A DNA stretch of 49,709 bases. Source: Candidatus Omnitrophota bacterium. GTDB taxonomy: Bacteria > Omnitrophota > Koll11 > Duberdicusellales > 4484-171. The notes beneath the pieces are model-generated. The model was not told the DNA's origin, did not search any database, and was given only the letters and a program-made list of their open reading frames with translations. The position numbers and the translations under genes were made by a program. Below are positions 9,497-16,864 of this stretch, piece by piece; positions within the stretch are counted from its first letter, which is position 1; every line of letters begins with the position of its first letter. The stretch spans positions 1-49,709 of the forward strand of contig JAUYCY010000152.1 of NCBI GenBank assembly GCA_030692055.1, given 5' to 3'.

Positions 9497-9590
9497 ACCC
9501 CGTTAGAAAGAAAGTCCCGCCCACAGGGCGGAGTGAGAAACATATCGCGAGGGTAGGGTTTAAAGCCCCACCCGAGCTTTCTAACGGGGT
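9497..9590. repeat. 94-bp MITE-like element with terminal inverted repeats, copy 1
   Basis: The element is bounded by perfect 14-bp inverted repeats, ACCCCGTTAGAAAG (9497-9510) and CTTTCTAACGGGGT (9577-9590). Its reverse complement is nearly identical to 24242-24337. The interior carries a small GC-rich hairpin and the shared GAGAAACATATCGCGAGGG segment. It ends four bases from the stop codon of the PilT-like gene, so it may also act as a transcription terminator. No transposase is present, so calling it mobile is inference from the two copies. Confidence 0.75.
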
Positions 9591-9593
9591 TTA

Positions 9594-10664
9594 CTACATT
9601 AGTCCTTTATTGCGTAATTCCAGTTCTAACTCCTCTTTTTTATCTGCGTAATCTAAGGCGACTTCCGGAGTAACTTCCTTTCTTTCTACTAACTCAAAAA
9701 GGCATTGATGAAAACTTTTCATGCCATAGACATCTCCTGTAGAAATAAATTTAGACAACTCACTTACCTTGTTTTCTCTTAGGAGACGAGCTACAGAAGG
9801 GCTTAGCACCATTGTTTCGTATGCAGGAATTAAACCTTTGCCGCTGGCGCGAGGAAGTAACCTCTGGGAAAGCACTCCTTTAAGAAGAAACGATAATTGG
9901 TCTAAAATAAGGCTGTGCTGATGAGGTGGAAAAAAATTTATTATTCTCTCAACCGTAGAAGCTGCGTTGACCGTGTGTAAGGTCGATAGGACTAAAACCC
10001 CTGTTTCCGCAGCGGTTAAAGCGGCATGGCAAGTTTCTGCATCGCGAATAGTGCCGATATAGATAACATCTGGGGAATGAACGGTAAATTGCCGAAGAGC
10101 ATCTCGATAACTGGCCACATCAACACCTATCTCACGCTGATTTATAATTGATTTCTTGTCCTCAAACGTAAATTCAATCGGTTCCTCAACGGTAAGGATG
10201 TGGCGGCCGAAATTTTTATTGATATGCTCAATCATACTGGCAATGGTAGTTGATTTTCCGCTTCCCGTAATACCAGTAAGAAGGATCATACCGCGGCGCT
10301 CGCGGCAGAACTTTTGTAAAACCGCACTAGGTAGGTTAAGCTTGTCAAATGTCGGAATTCTTAAGTCAATTTTTCTCACTACCAACGAAGGCGTGTTTCT
10401 TTGATAAAATACTCCGACGCGGAAACGCCAAAAATCTCTGTACCAAATAGTAAACTCGCAACCCCTGCGTGTTTTTAAATTTTCTTTATCTTGCTCTTTG
10501 GTAATATCTCTTATAATGTCTTCTACGTCTTCAATGCTAAAGGCCTCTTCATCAATAACCTCTATCACAGAACTTACTCTACCCCTTAAGGAACCACCTG
10601 TCCGTATAAAAACGTCAGAGATATCCTTTTCAATCATTTTCTCTAAAATATCTTTAAAATCCAT
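9594..10664 (-). CDS. PilT/PilU-family type IV pilus retraction-type ATPase, Walker B Glu replaced
   Basis: This 356-residue cytoplasmic hexameric ATPase is of the kind that drives pilus retraction. Walker A is GITGSGKS (131-138), the Asp box is in VEEPIEFTFEDKKSIINQREIG, and the His box is in TAAETGVLVLSTLHT (about 217-231). The Walker B segment, normally DPDVILVGEMRD, reads SPDVIYIGTIRD, so the conserved glutamate is Thr205 (codon ACT). The C-terminal part (GMKSFHQCLFELVERKEVTPEVAL) resembles PilT/PilU tails. The ATG at 10664 is preceded by GGAGG. No other pilus gene is nearby. The family is sure; full ATPase activity is not. Confidence 0.9.
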   Translation of the reverse strand: MDFKDILEKMIEKDISDVFIRTGGSLRGRVSSVIEVIDEEAFSIEDVEDIIRDITKEQDKENLKTRRGCEFTIWYRDFWRFRVGVFYQRNTPSLVVRKIDLRIPTFDKLNLPSAVLQKFCRERRGMILLTGITGSGKSTTIASMIEHINKNFGRHILTVEEPIEFTFEDKKSIINQREIGVDVASYRDALRQFTVHSPDVIYIGTIRDAETCHAALTAAETGVLVLSTLHTVNAASTVERIINFFPPHQHSLILDQLSFLLKGVLSQRLLPRASGKGLIPAYETMVLSPSVARLLRENKVSELSKFISTGDVYGMKSFHQCLFELVERKEVTPEVALDYADKKEELELELRNKGLM

Positions 10665-10680
10665 ATTGACCTCCGTTTAA

Positions 10681-10772
10681 TATAGAAGCGGATAGACGCT
10701 GATATTAACGCTGATTTACGCTGGATATTTTCCGCGTTATTCCGCGTCTAGTTCCGCGCTAATCCGCTTCTA
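10681..10772. repeat. Tandem GCGGATA/CCGCGT repeats
   Basis: Short repeated words (GAAGCGGATAGACGCTGAT, then TTCCGCGTTATTCCGCGTCTAGTTCCGCGC) form an inverted array ending in ATCCGCTTCT. Related CCGCGTC words occur at 41585-41690 and 42250-42275. The position is just upstream of the pilT-like gene start. Confidence 0.5.
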
Positions 10773-10773
10773 A

Positions 10774-11043
10774 TCATTGTATCACATCTTTTATTTTTTT
10801 CTCTAATTTTATTAAATCTCTTTTCAGGCCTTTACCCAAAAAATATCCACCCAGTTCTTTTGATGACTTTATTACCCGATGGCAAGGTATGAATAAGATA
10901 AAAGGGTTTTTACTAAGAGCGTTGGCTACCGCTCTATATGCGCGCGGTCTGCCGACTTTTCTCGCCACCCATTTATAGCTACGTACTTGGCCTAGCGGTA
11001 TCTTGCTGACCACTCTGAGCACTTTCTTTTCGAAATCAGTCAT
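10774..11043 (-). CDS. ogt: Methylated-DNA--protein-cysteine methyltransferase (Ogt/MGMT), minimal form
   Basis: This suicide repair protein takes a methyl group from O6-methylguanine onto a cysteine. The hallmark FIPCHRVI is intact, so the acceptor cysteine is present, unlike in alkyltransferase-like proteins where it is Trp. The helix-turn-helix region IPLGQVRSYKWVARKVGRPRAYRAVANAL is also clear. At 89 residues from the ATG at 11043 it is only the DNA-binding/catalytic domain and lacks the N-terminal domain of classical Ada-C/Ogt. The frame opens eight codons further up (11067), but MTDFEKKVLRVV is the usual family start. No strong ribosome binding site is seen. Confidence 0.85.
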   Translation of the reverse strand: MTDFEKKVLRVVSKIPLGQVRSYKWVARKVGRPRAYRAVANALSKNPFILFIPCHRVIKSSKELGGYFLGKGLKRDLIKLEKKIKDVIQ

Positions 11044-11084
11044 ATTTATTAAAGTGGCGAGGAACAAGTAGAGAGAAAATTAAT

Positions 11085-11275
11085 AATCAATAACCAAGAT
11101 ACAATCACCAAGCAAATTCCAATATTCAATATCCAATAACCAAACGGGGAAGTTTGATTGTTGGAATTTGGTTATTGGTCATTATTTGGTTATTGCCCGT
11201 CAATTTGCCCATAGCAAATTGACGAGGTCTCGTCAAATTCAAAGAATTTGACGGATATCTTGGAGCTTGGTTATT
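11085..11275. repeat. Inverted repeat of AT-rich CCAATAACC words
   Basis: The left half (CAAATTCCAATATTCAATAT, CCAATAACCAAAC) is mirrored by the right half (TTTGATTGTTGGAATTTGG, TTATTGGTCATTATTTGG). A second palindrome follows around CGTCAATTTG...CAAATTGACG (11198-11223). The spacer is non-coding. Confidence 0.55.
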
Positions 11276-11292
11276 TTAAGTCTCGCTACTTA

Positions 11293-12516
11293 CTACTCTC
11301 TACTCGTTACTTTTTTACTTCTCAAAAGGAGATGGTATTTATGTGCGAACCTATGCGCTTCATCTCTTATCCTTTGAATTAAATGCAGGGCTGGGTTATC
11401 TTTCGCAATAACCAAGGGTGCATTTTTACCGGGGAACCAAACTTCTTCATTCTGTTTAGCAATTCCTATGAGCGAAATTTTTAAATCTAAAAGATCTAAT
11501 TCTTTTTTTGCGCTATCAGCATGGCCCAGTCCACCATCGATAATCACTAAATCCGGCATCTTTCTATTTTCACGTATTAGCCGTGAATACCTTCTATGTG
11601 CTACCTCTCTAATAGAAGCATAGTCATCCGGGCCCTCTACTTTTTTTATTCGATAGCGACGATAGTTATTCTTATCAGCTATACCATCCCTAAAAACCAC
11701 AACCGACCCGGTAACCTCTTTGCCGCTTAAAGAAGAAACATCTATAGCTTCGATTACCAAGGGTATATGCGCTAACTGAAGCAACTCTTTAAGGGCAATA
11801 AGTTCATGCTCGCCTGCTTTACCTTGGTATAAATTATACAAAGATGATAGCTTATCTCTAGCTAAAGCCGCTTCTTCAAATTTACTTTCTTTTGCGAAAT
11901 TACTCATTTTCTTTTCTAAATCTTCCTCCAATTCCTTTCTTTCCCCTCTCAGTATCTTTGAAATAGCCTCAATATTTCCTTGATAGGCACTAGAAGAAAT
12001 TTTTCCTATACAGGGAGCAGGGCAAAGATTAAGATGATAGAATAAACAAGCGGTTTTGGGCATATTACGGCAGGAACGATATCCAAATACTCGCCTTACA
12101 AGCTTAAGCGCGGGTTTTAGTAATTTTACCTTCGGGTATGGCCCAAAAAGTAAGTTATCAGTCTTTTTCTTTGGCCTTGAAATAAAAATACGCGCAAATT
12201 TATCCTTAGTTATTTCAATGTAGGGGTAACTTTTATCATCTCTAAGTGAAATGTTATACTTGGGCTTTTTTTCTTTAATGAGTGCCGCCTCTAGAATTAA
12301 TGCTTGTTCCTGGGTGCCGCACTCTATATATTCTATATCAGCTAAGTTTTCTAAAAGAAAACCGGTCTTTACAGAAACTTGTTTAGAGAAATAACTATTC
12401 ACTCTTTTACGCAGCGAAGTGGCTTTGCCTACATAGAGAACATCTCCATCCTTTGATTTCATAATATAAATGCCAGGAGCAAGTGGCAAATTTTTTACTT
12501 TTTCTTTAATATCCAT
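11293..12516 (-). CDS. uvrC: UvrABC system protein C, lacking the C-terminal HhH domain
   Basis: UvrC makes both incisions in nucleotide excision repair. The GIY-YIG nuclease domain is at the N-terminus (PGIYIMKSKDGDVLYVGKAT, residues 14-33). A UVR domain (KESKFEEAALARDKLSSL) lies near residues 205-232. The RNase H-like nuclease has its acidic residues in IEAIDVS and LVIIDGGLGH and the histidine in RDEAHRFAHKYH. At 407 residues it is much shorter than the usual ~600, because it stops right after RFAHKYHLLLRSKK. The tandem helix-hairpin-helix DNA-binding domain is therefore absent. The start overlaps murJ by 22 bases, so they are co-transcribed. Confidence 0.92.
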   Translation of the reverse strand: MDIKEKVKNLPLAPGIYIMKSKDGDVLYVGKATSLRKRVNSYFSKQVSVKTGFLLENLADIEYIECGTQEQALILEAALIKEKKPKYNISLRDDKSYPYIEITKDKFARIFISRPKKKTDNLLFGPYPKVKLLKPALKLVRRVFGYRSCRNMPKTACLFYHLNLCPAPCIGKISSSAYQGNIEAISKILRGERKELEEDLEKKMSNFAKESKFEEAALARDKLSSLYNLYQGKAGEHELIALKELLQLAHIPLVIEAIDVSSLSGKEVTGSVVVFRDGIADKNNYRRYRIKKVEGPDDYASIREVAHRRYSRLIRENRKMPDLVIIDGGLGHADSAKKELDLLDLKISLIGIAKQNEEVWFPGKNAPLVIAKDNPALHLIQRIRDEAHRFAHKYHLLLRSKKVTSRE

Positions 12517-14030
12517 TGTTTTATATAACGCAAGTGTTTCAATTTCAATAATAGCCCTGTCACAATAAACAAAAAGGAGCTTAGCCCTATCACAATAAAC
12601 ATTTTAAGGTATTTATTGTAGGAAAGGCTGTCCCAAAGAAAACGGCACAAAATGCCTATAAAAAGGCTTAACAAAATTACTCTCAAAAACTGCTGCCGAG
12701 TATCATTCCATTCTATTTTGCCAATCTTTTTTATCAAAGCATGGTAAAGTAAAATAAAATTAACTAAAGCTGCTATCGACGTTGCTAGGGCTACCCCGCC
12801 GATTTTAAGAGGAAACATTAAAATAGCGCTTAGCAATGCATTGGCGATTAGAGAAACGGTTGCGGTTTTGGCAGGAGTGATGGTATCTTTTAAAGCATAA
12901 AAAGCGGTCACGAAAAGCTTAACCGCACAAAAAAAGAATATGCCGAAAGCATAGAAAAAAAGGACCGAAGAAGTTATCTGTAAAGAAGAAACGCCAAATT
13001 CGCCCCTTCTAAATAAAACATCAATTATAGCCTCAGGCATAAAAACAAAAATCATAGTAATGGGTATCACAAAGAAAATAATACCCTGAAAGGAAAAAAC
13101 TAAAAGTTTCTTAAAATCTTCTAAATTACCCTCTTTATGATACGAAGAAAAATCTACCACCACTACCGGCACAAGAGAAAGAACTATCAAGGCAAACGGT
13201 AACTGAACAAGCCTGTTTGCATAATTAATCGCAGCTAATGCGCCAGTGCCTGTTATTTGGGCAAAAGAAGCAAAAACAGTATCCAGGAATACGTTCAGCT
13301 GATAAATTACGCTTGACCAAATGCGAGGCAAAAATAGTTTTAACATGCGTTTGAGCGTTGGGTCAGCTAATGATTTCTTTAGGTTAAACTTAAATGTAAA
13401 ACCCTGGTATTTTAACGCAATAAAAGGAAAAATAACTTCCAAAATTCCTGCTACAAGCACACAAATCACGAGTATATAGTTTTTAAAAGAGCCGCTGAAT
13501 AATAATATACCCGGAATAAAAGTAACATTTAAAAACACTGGATTATAGGCGGGGATGAAAAACTTCTTTAGCGAATACAGAACGGAAACCATAATACTCG
13601 ATAAGCCAATAAGTAAAAGATAGATAAACGTAATGCGGGTAAATGACACGGCCAGATTAAATTTATAAAGATTGGAAATATAACCGGGAGCAAAAATCAT
13701 CACAAGCTGCTTACTGAAAATTATCCCTAAAAAAGTAAAGATAGAAAGAATAATAAAAAATATGCCAAGCAAGTGGTTGCCAACCTCAAATATTTTGTCT
13801 TTGTCTTTCTGGTATTCAGAAAGAATAGGCGTTGCTACGGAATCAGTAAAGCCTTCGGCGAAAATACTGCGGAAAATATTCGGTAATCTGAAGGCGACAA
13901 GGAATGCTTCTAAGATATCGGAGGTACCAAAGAATTTCGCTATTAAAATATCGCGGATAAACCCTAAAAAACGGGATACCAGGGTTCCCATGGTCATTAT
14001 TGAGGTATGTTTTATTACTTTTTTAAACAT
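12495..14030 (-). CDS. murJ: Lipid II flippase MurJ (MviN family)
   Basis: MurJ moves lipid II across the inner membrane for peptidoglycan synthesis. About fourteen hydrophobic helices are spread over 511 residues, the normal size. Family signatures include the N-terminal TLVSRFLGFIRDILIAKFFG, then SIFAEGFTDSVATPILSEY and FRRGEFGVSS. I place the start at the ATG at 14030 (MFKKVIKHTS). The frame can be extended to a GTG at 14042, but this falls in the repeat array upstream. It is the first gene of a murJ-uvrC pair. Confidence 0.94.
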   Translation of the reverse strand: MFKKVIKHTSIMTMGTLVSRFLGFIRDILIAKFFGTSDILEAFLVAFRLPNIFRSIFAEGFTDSVATPILSEYQKDKDKIFEVGNHLLGIFFIILSIFTFLGIIFSKQLVMIFAPGYISNLYKFNLAVSFTRITFIYLLLIGLSSIMVSVLYSLKKFFIPAYNPVFLNVTFIPGILLFSGSFKNYILVICVLVAGILEVIFPFIALKYQGFTFKFNLKKSLADPTLKRMLKLFLPRIWSSVIYQLNVFLDTVFASFAQITGTGALAAINYANRLVQLPFALIVLSLVPVVVVDFSSYHKEGNLEDFKKLLVFSFQGIIFFVIPITMIFVFMPEAIIDVLFRRGEFGVSSLQITSSVLFFYAFGIFFFCAVKLFVTAFYALKDTITPAKTATVSLIANALLSAILMFPLKIGGVALATSIAALVNFILLYHALIKKIGKIEWNDTRQQFLRVILLSLFIGILCRFLWDSLSYNKYLKMFIVIGLSSFLFIVTGLLLKLKHLRYIKQWILKKK

Positions 14031-14040
14031 CTTTTTATGC

Positions 14041-14150
14041 ACAGATTATCACAGATGAAGACCACAGATAATCACAAATATTTATCTGTGTTCATCCGTA
14101 GTGTTTATCTGTGACCATCTGTGGTGTTTGTCTGTGCCTATCTGTGAATC
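14041..14150. repeat. Array of ATCTGTG/CACAGAT words
   Basis: CACAGAT words on the left and ATCTGTG words on the right repeat at roughly 18-20 base steps, giving both direct and inverted repeats between divergent murJ and rpsT. A similar array occurs at 42280-42320. No coding signal is seen. Confidence 0.6.
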
Positions 14151-14160
14151 AAAAAAGGGC

Positions 14161-14189
14161 TTGACACAATTACCTTATTCTTATAAAAT
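14161..14189 (+). promoter_or_regulatory. Sigma70-type promoter for rpsT
   Basis: TTGACA (14161-14166), then a 17-base spacer, then TAAAAT (14184-14189). The start codon of rpsT lies 45 bases downstream with an AGGAG ribosome binding site at 14221-14225. Confidence 0.75.
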
Positions 14190-14233
14190 CCTTCAACCCG
14201 TACGAAAAGTAGGGTAAAAAAGGAGAAAAATAT

Positions 14234-14503
14234 ATGCCACAAAGAAGAGCAGCAAAAAAAGCCTTAAGGCAAAGCCTAAAAAGGCACAAAAAAAATTTGA
14301 CCTTGCAGAAGCAAATTAAAACCGCTATAAAGAAGTTTAAAAAGACTTTGGAAAGTAAAGACAGTAACGCCTCTAACGAAGCTCTTAAAACTCTCTATAG
14401 AATTTTGGATAAAACCGCTGCTAAAAGGATTATTCACCCCAACAAAGCTGCGCGTAAAAAAAGCGATTTTGCTAAACTCTTAAACAAAACTGGCTCCCAG
14501 TAG
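14234..14503 (+). CDS. rpsT: 30S ribosomal protein S20
   Basis: This is an 89-residue, very basic protein that binds 16S rRNA in the small subunit. The typical features are the start PQRRAAKKALRQSLKRHKKN, an internal KTLYRILDKTAAKRIIHPNKAARKKS and a helical layout throughout. It is monocistronic with its own strong promoter and an AGGAG site. Its 3' end overlaps the convergent holA gene by 24 bases. An rpsT-holA neighbourhood is common in bacteria, which supports the holA call too. Confidence 0.96.
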   Translation: MPQRRAAKKALRQSLKRHKKNLTLQKQIKTAIKKFKKTLESKDSNASNEALKTLYRILDKTAAKRIIHPNKAARKKSDFAKLLNKTGSQ

Positions 14504-15196
14504 CTTTGTCAGTAAAATCTCTAAAGCGAAGTGAGGCTCAAGCCCCTTCTCTTTTATAAGCCTGTCTGTTTCCCAGAGGTAATTAAAGCTTTTTTCTCTT
14601 AAAAGAGGATTTTTAAGGTAAGAGCATTCTCCTACGAGAACGCCTAAGATTTGCAGCCCCAATATCTCTTTTTCTCTATCGCTTGCCTTACTTTCGAATA
14701 ATTTTTCAAGAATATAAAGTGCTTCGGCCGCGTTATTTTTCCTTGTGCTTCGCTTAAAACCTTCAAATGATATCTCATAAGAAGCGGATGGCTTTGGGTA
14801 TTTGAAAGGTATCTCAGCATTCTCTAATATAAAACCAAAAAAAATATCAGAGCTAATTTTTTTATCCCGCTGTAGTTGTAAATAATCTTTGTCTGTCTCC
14901 AATATAATATAATTATGAGAAAGTATTTTTTTTAAATTATTAAACAAAAACTCTTTTGCTTCCTTCGTCAAACTTTCGGCATTTTTTATAATTATGATTT
15001 TTTCTTTATCAAAAGAAAAGGTTAGAATCTTTTCCTGCAGATCTTTTATGTCTATTTCTTTGCTATAAAAGGTGAGAATATTAAGAGGGGTGGCCGGCTT
15101 TTTAAATACTTTATTTTTTATGTTCTCAATCAAAAGCTGGCGCTGGTTAAAATCTATACCTGTAACAAGGAAAATTCTGGGACTTGAGCCTACCAT
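14480..15196 (-). CDS. holA: DNA polymerase III delta subunit (HolA-like), short
   Basis: The delta subunit opens the sliding clamp within the clamp loader. The 238-residue product begins with IFLVTGIDFNQRQLLIENI, where delta proteins have a degenerate nucleotide-binding fold without Walker A. It continues with EKIIIIKNAESLTKEAKEFLFNNL and ends in a helical C-terminal region (LLREKSFNYLWETDRLIKEKGLEPHFALEILL). Family members are usually about 330-350 residues, so part of the middle is missing or shortened. Position helps: directly after lptE (overlap of seven bases), as in many Gram-negatives, and beside rpsT. Sequence alone gives moderate confidence. Confidence 0.75.
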   Translation of the reverse strand: MVGSSPRIFLVTGIDFNQRQLLIENIKNKVFKKPATPLNILTFYSKEIDIKDLQEKILTFSFDKEKIIIIKNAESLTKEAKEFLFNNLKKILSHNYIILETDKDYLQLQRDKKISSDIFFGFILENAEIPFKYPKPSASYEISFEGFKRSTRKNNAAEALYILEKLFESKASDREKEILGLQILGVLVGECSYLKNPLLREKSFNYLWETDRLIKEKGLEPHFALEILLTKLLGASFV

Positions 15197-15708
15197 TCTT
15201 CTATAACGGCCTCTAGGATTCGTCTTGTGGTATCGTCTATGAGTTTATCCTGAGCGGCTGATTCGCTCATGCTATTTGCGCCGGTAAGAAAATAACTTGT
15301 CTCTCCCACCACATCTTTTTCTTTAGTTACTTCTCCCTTAGGATTAGTAAGTTTCATATGCACTGCCAATCTTAGCCTTTGCTCCTTAACGTCATCAGTA
15401 TTTGTATATCTGGTAACTTCTCTCTTATATTCATTAATAGCGCAAGTAAGTCTGAGTGCATCCACCTCATCGCCTACTACTTTTAGGTGCCCGTCTATAT
15501 TAAATTTATTTCTAAGAGCATTAGTCACCCTGTTTTCCAATAAAACCGGATAACTCGTAAAAGTAGAATATTTTCTGTCTTCAGAAGTTATACTAATATT
15601 ATTGACCACTGGCGCTATCGCTATATTTTTCTCGCTATAGACAAAACCTCTTGTTGTGTAGCCGCAACCATTAAGAATTATAAAAATAAGTATCAATAAC
15701 CGAATCAT
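15190..15708 (-). CDS. lptE: LPS-assembly lipoprotein LptE-like
   Basis: LptE is the outer-membrane lipoprotein that plugs the LptD barrel and helps insert lipopolysaccharide. The 172-residue product has a short hydrophobic signal and a lipobox, LNGC, with Cys15 followed by GYTTRG, the usual CGY start. The mature part shows the family pattern: IAIAPVVNNIS, LLENRVTNALRNKF, DALRLTCAINEYKRE and a C-terminal helix. Its ATG overlaps the stop of the BamD-like gene (ATGA), and its end overlaps holA. The order bamD-like, lptE, holA is a translationally coupled operon. Confidence 0.85.
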   Translation of the reverse strand: MIRLLILIFIILNGCGYTTRGFVYSEKNIAIAPVVNNISITSEDRKYSTFTSYPVLLENRVTNALRNKFNIDGHLKVVGDEVDALRLTCAINEYKREVTRYTNTDDVKEQRLRLAVHMKLTNPKGEVTKEKDVVGETSYFLTGANSMSESAAQDKLIDDTTRRILEAVIEEW

Positions 15709-16652
15709 TTTTCTTTACCTTTCATTCTTTCAAGCGCTGTCCCTGCCTTCTCAATGTAATCACTATCAGGATATCTATCTAAAACTACCTGATAATAAAT
15801 TTCGGCCGCCTTGTAGTGCCTTTGTTTTTCGTAGAACTGAGCTATCTCAAAATTTTTCTTTGCTTCGCGGTTGCGTAATTCCTTTAACTGCTCCATTGCC
15901 GCAGGAGAAATATCCGCTTCAGGATGTTTTTGTATAAATTCAGCGAGTTTTTTCGTAGCTTCCTCAACGGCAGTAGAATCGTAATCAGCGCCGCCGGCCG
16001 CTTTTGAAGTAGCTATAGCTAATTGATACTTAGCAGGCCAAGACCACTCGCTGTCAGGATAATTATCGCATACTTTCTGAAAAGCATCTCTAGCCTCATC
16101 ATAACGGCCCAACCGTAAAAGTAAAAGTCCTAACTTATACTGAGCTTTTGACGCGTACGGAGAATAAGGGACTTTATCTACTATTTTTTTTAGAATCTCT
16201 ACCGCAGGATGATCCATAAAATCATAAACAGAAACACCTAACCATTGCTTTGGCGCTCTATTTAAAAAATACTCTCCGATATTATACTCCCTCTCCACCA
16301 CCTCATTTATCCTCTGGCTGTTAGGATAACTATCGATTACCTTCTGGTATTCTATAAAAGCTTGGTAGGGTTTACCCATTTCTTCTAAACACCTTCCTAT
16401 AAAATACTGCGCCTCGGCAGCCTCTTTAGAATCAGGGTAATGGATGAGCAGTTTCCTAAACGCCGTGTGCGCATCTTTATAATTTTTATCGTTAAAAATC
16501 TTCTCAGCTTCTTTATATTGTAAGAACGGAGTGGCAAGCGGGGAATATTTGGGATTTTTCCACTTCTGGGTTTTCGGCGACCAAATCCAGAAGGAATAGG
16601 CGTTAAAAGAAATACTCAGCGCTAAAAGTAAAAAAATAAATATTTTTTTCAT
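15705..16652 (-). CDS. BamD/YfiO-like outer membrane assembly protein (TPR), without lipobox
   Basis: This is a 315-residue exported protein with TPR-type repeats of the BamD/YbgF kind (YKEAEKIFNDKNYKDAHTAFRKLLIHYPDSKEAAEAQYFIGRC, and later AAEIYYQVVLDRYPDSDY). BamD is part of the beta-barrel assembly machine. I start at the ATG at 16652 (MKKIFIFLLL), because the longer frame to 16700 runs through a palindromic repeat. The signal peptide ends near NAYS-FWIW and contains no cysteine, so unlike E. coli BamD it is not a lipoprotein. A strong promoter lies at 16765-16793, and lptE and holA follow in one operon. Confidence 0.82.
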   Translation of the reverse strand: MKKIFIFLLLALSISFNAYSFWIWSPKTQKWKNPKYSPLATPFLQYKEAEKIFNDKNYKDAHTAFRKLLIHYPDSKEAAEAQYFIGRCLEEMGKPYQAFIEYQKVIDSYPNSQRINEVVEREYNIGEYFLNRAPKQWLGVSVYDFMDHPAVEILKKIVDKVPYSPYASKAQYKLGLLLLRLGRYDEARDAFQKVCDNYPDSEWSWPAKYQLAIATSKAAGGADYDSTAVEEATKKLAEFIQKHPEADISPAAMEQLKELRNREAKKNFEIAQFYEKQRHYKAAEIYYQVVLDRYPDSDYIEKAGTALERMKGKEK

Positions 16653-16682
16653 CGGTGTAATCCCTGCCTGCGCTAAAGCTTC

Positions 16683-16720
16683 GGTAGTCCAACAGGACAC
16701 CCTGTTGGGTAGGCAGGTAT
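16683..16720. repeat. CCCAACAGGGTG palindromic repeat, copy 2
   Basis: GTCCAACAGGACACCCTGTTGGGTAGG is, on the other strand, close to 9453-9482. It interrupts the leader of the bamD-like operon and creates the false upstream extension of that frame. Confidence 0.6.
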
Positions 16721-16764
16721 ACCTAATCTATGCAATCAATGCAATTAGAGTCAAATACTAAAAA

Positions 16765-16793
16765 ACTATACCAGAAGCTTTCTTTTTTGTCAA
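16765..16793 (-). promoter_or_regulatory. Sigma70-type promoter for bamD-like/lptE/holA operon
   Basis: On the minus strand TTGACA (16788-16793), a 17-base spacer and TATAGT (16765-16770). It fires left towards the BamD-like start at 16652 and is divergent from the promoter at 16828-16856. Confidence 0.75.
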
Positions 16794-16827
16794 ACCTTTA
16801 ATGGCCATACATTTATTATTAAATATA

Positions 16828-16856
16828 TTTACAAAGCACTTAAAAATTGCTATATT
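16828..16856 (+). promoter_or_regulatory. Promoter giving a probable leaderless mRNA
   Basis: TTTACA (16828-16833), 17 bases, TATATT (16851-16856). The ATG of the next gene is at 16865, only eight bases after the -10 box. Transcription would start at or next to the ATG, and there is no ribosome binding site. Confidence 0.6.
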
Positions 16857-16864
16857 AAAATAAA

